Made by a program: the position numbers and the translations under genes. Positions 61,501-64,000 of a stretch of 64,000 nt of DNA are shown here, in pieces. The number at the start of each line of letters is the position of its first letter. The stretch's first letter is position 1. This DNA is from Hyalella azteca (Eukaryota; Arthropoda; Malacostraca; Amphipoda; Hyalellidae): the NCBI RefSeq assembly GCF_000764305.2, contig NW_025932050.1:434001-498000 (forward strand), in the 5' to 3' direction. Under the pieces are notes generated by a model. It did no database searches. It was not told the origin of the DNA and worked only from the letters and a program-made list of their open reading frames with translations.

Positions 61501-64000
61501 AAGTATGAGAGGGAGGATGTGACAGAGACGCCTGTAGTAAAGACATAATAGCACGACAAGCGTAAAAGTGATGTGGCAGGGGGAAATTGATGAGGGCGGG
61601 GGAGCTAGGCGATGTGAGTGATAGATGTTCAAGTGTGATGTTAACAGTGATGTCCAAGGTGAAGGGTGAAGCTAGCGGTGAAATGGGATGTCAGATTTAT
61701 AGGTTATACTGGAAGTGAGAAATTATGTGGTTGGCTGAACTCATTGTTATTTATGAAGTGACGGAACTTCGATTCCAACTACATTTTTGGGCAGAATCAT
61801 GCGAGCTCGAATTTCAAATTTGAGACGCCAATATTATTATTTAAAAATCTCAGCGATCGACCATGAATTAATAATGAGGCAAAAACTAAAATTTTATAAA
61901 TTGAATACATTACAATGAAAATTTTCGAAATTCTAAATCAATTGCGCAATCGTTATCCTCACTACAACAGCTAAGTTTCTACAGTAAGGATAATATCATT
62001 TAATATTGATATTTAGTATTTCTACACTAAGTTTCAATCATTTTGATAATATTATTGATAATAATTTTCTATTCATCTCCGTGACCAAAATTGCTATTCA
62101 TCTACCTGACTCGTATTGTTAACCCACTGCTGCTCACTGATGGTCCAGAAGCAGCGGCATCTTTTCTACCGGTGCCTCACGTATCAGTAGTTACATGCAT
62201 GACAGACTGCCAAGTGTATAACTGCTGAGCATCTATTAGGGAGAACCCGCAAGTCGAATTACAGTTATTTTAGAAAGCGTGAATAGCTTCATCGGTAATG
62301 CCAGGTATTTCTATTAGCGGAGTTGTATGAGTACAACAAAAAGCGTGTCAACAATTCATTTAATAACAATTTAATTCCGTTCTGAAAATTAATACAGTAC
62401 TTTGTCTAGTTATTAATGTTGCAGGTTTCGTTTTATTCGTAAGATGCTATGCGAGTTTTGAAGCTGGCAAAATACGTATGTGAAATTTAGGAGTTCGCGT
62501 CGGTTTGAGAGAACGTTATTATTTGTCGAGCATATTTAAAATTATCAATTGTACTTTTCGCTAAAAATATATGTCTTTTAGAGTGGGCCTTATCAGCTAC
62601 ACAATTACACATTTGATTGATGATCACATTCATATGAATTTTGATTTCATCAAATGCCCAAGAATTTTATATTTCGTCAGCGCTTCTAAATTCCCCAAGC
62701 TTGGTTGACCTGCAATAAACGATGCTTTATAATCACAGCATTAAATCTTATCAGGACTGTGTGCATATCAGATGCTTCTTTCTACATAAACATTTTCCCG
62801 CAAGACAGAAAAGCGAATTAATTTGAGGAAGTTGATGAAATTTTTGCATATCTTTTAGTATTTGTGTTCGTGATATATTTTTTCGCCTTTCACCCATATT
62901 TCAAGCCCTGATGTCTTCTGCCTGTGAGGCTATAGTTCATATCACTTTTCCAAAAAAAAAATCTCCCTAAAAATCGAAACTTTGGCCTCATGGAAATGTT
63001 TTTGTCAGTTTCGGTACAAAGCGACTCAAAAATTGACGTTTTCACCTCTTTTTCACTTGATACTGGCTCCGGTTATTCTAACATTCATGTCAAGCGAGCT
63101 CAGTCATATCTTATGCATAACCAGGGTTTCGGCTGACGTTATTTTCGGTACAAAAACCACACCTCCCTAGGGCCTACAATCCATATTTTATTGCTATAGA
63201 TTCTTGACTAGTTCAAATTTCTGAAAATCTGGAAGCGCCTATACAGATATGAGCGTTCCATTCTTTTAATATACCAAAGTGGGGCTTGAAATGGAATATT
63301 CTTCGATCGAGCCGTATTCAATTTCGATAACTTTTCTGTCCTGGAAGGCAACTTTGCTAATTATTAAATTATTATCGAAAAAAATAAATAAATAAACATT
63401 AATTATTTTAGTCTTGTAAATCAAGTGCGAGGAGAAGCATTAAATTCAGGCAGCACCGGTGACCAGATTAGCAGCGTAATTAGTCTTGGAAAATTTCAGG
63501 TGGAGCCGCGGATCACTCGCACAAGATTGAGGAGAAATTCGCTTAGGGTTGCACGCTTTGTCTCAGGTGGTCCAGCCTTACATTATTAAGGAGATGAACT
63601 ACGCAGTGAAACTACCAGAAAATCTTCCCGTCTTGAGACCATACAAAAATTTCGATCTCAGGTGTCACTCATCCAATGAAGGCTTTGACATTTTGTTCGA
63701 TCATATACGTATCTATTTTTTCAGGACGAGGCTGAATTTTGATGAAATTATTTATTTTGATTCTGGTAAATTTTTACTTAGGAGAAATTACGAACGAATT
63801 TAACGCTCATGATTGATATTAATATAACTGATAATGTTCAAGCAACGTTAATAATGACTGGATTCTGTTGATGCAATGTTTGATCAGCGTTGTTTCGACG
63901 TTGCCAAGTGCCTATAGCGGGTCAACATTTCCATGTTTCGACCCCAATTAAATTAAAATTATTCATGCAAACACAAAGAGTATAATATCGCCATTTTTAA
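61501..64000. other. AT-rich non-coding stretch to the window end
   Basis: No recognised gene. The last open frame, 63549-63803 (84 codons), starts just after a TCTCAG near 63566 and reads VVQPYIIKEMNYAVKLPENLPVLRPYKNFDL; this is not a family I recognise, and no donor follows within the frame. No repeats or hairpins were noticed beyond short A/T runs. Confidence 0.5.

Overview
This window looks like gene-poor nuclear DNA from an animal, most likely an arthropod (insect or crustacean). The reasons: AT-rich sequence crowded with stops, no bacterial-type ORF packing, many ATA/TAA microsatellites, several minisatellites, and short cut-and-paste DNA transposons of types common in arthropods (hAT-like, piggyBac-like, Tc1/mariner-like). 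The species cannot be fixed from sequence alone. No protein-coding gene with recognisable homology, no tRNA, no rRNA and no CRISPR array was found. Almost all short ORFs look like chance or are produced by tandem repeats. The window is best read as intergenic DNA or the inside of one or more very long introns.

Layout. 1-1.4 kb: a complete non-autonomous hAT-like element (126-1222) with a perfect 8-bp target duplication, carrying an internal foldback element, followed by an 82-bp piggyBac-like micro-element bounded by TTAA. 2.5-3.4 kb: two TTA/ATA microsatellites. 3.4-19.8 kb: mostly featureless, with one copy of a dispersed repeat ending in a 16-bp palindrome (14.4 kb; second copy at 60.5 kb). 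19.8-21.2 kb: a 34-bp and a 110-bp minisatellite followed by a CpG-rich patch. 27.5-28.5 kb: the busiest non-repetitive stretch, with twin adjacent hairpins, a 25-bp minisatellite built on ACGATCGT, and a GC-rich island ending in a near-consensus splice donor. 39.1-39.5 kb: a 47-bp minisatellite. 42.5 kb: a CTCF-like motif. 44.2/45.5 kb: two diverged copies of a roughly 150-bp repeat. 46.4-47.1 kb: an AT palindrome and an ATA microsatellite. 48.45 kb: a 78-nt pre-miRNA-like hairpin. 54.4-54.9 kb: a 30-bp minisatellite that creates the longest ORF in the window (301 codons). 57.3-57.65 kb: a 34-bp minisatellite. 61.2-61.5 kb: a strongly G-rich strand.

The features do not form a gene system that can be demonstrated here. 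The items most worth a second look are the pre-miRNA-like hairpin, the CTCF-like site, the GC-rich donor-bearing island, and the young-looking transposon insertions with intact target duplications. No previously undescribed multi-gene system could be supported.
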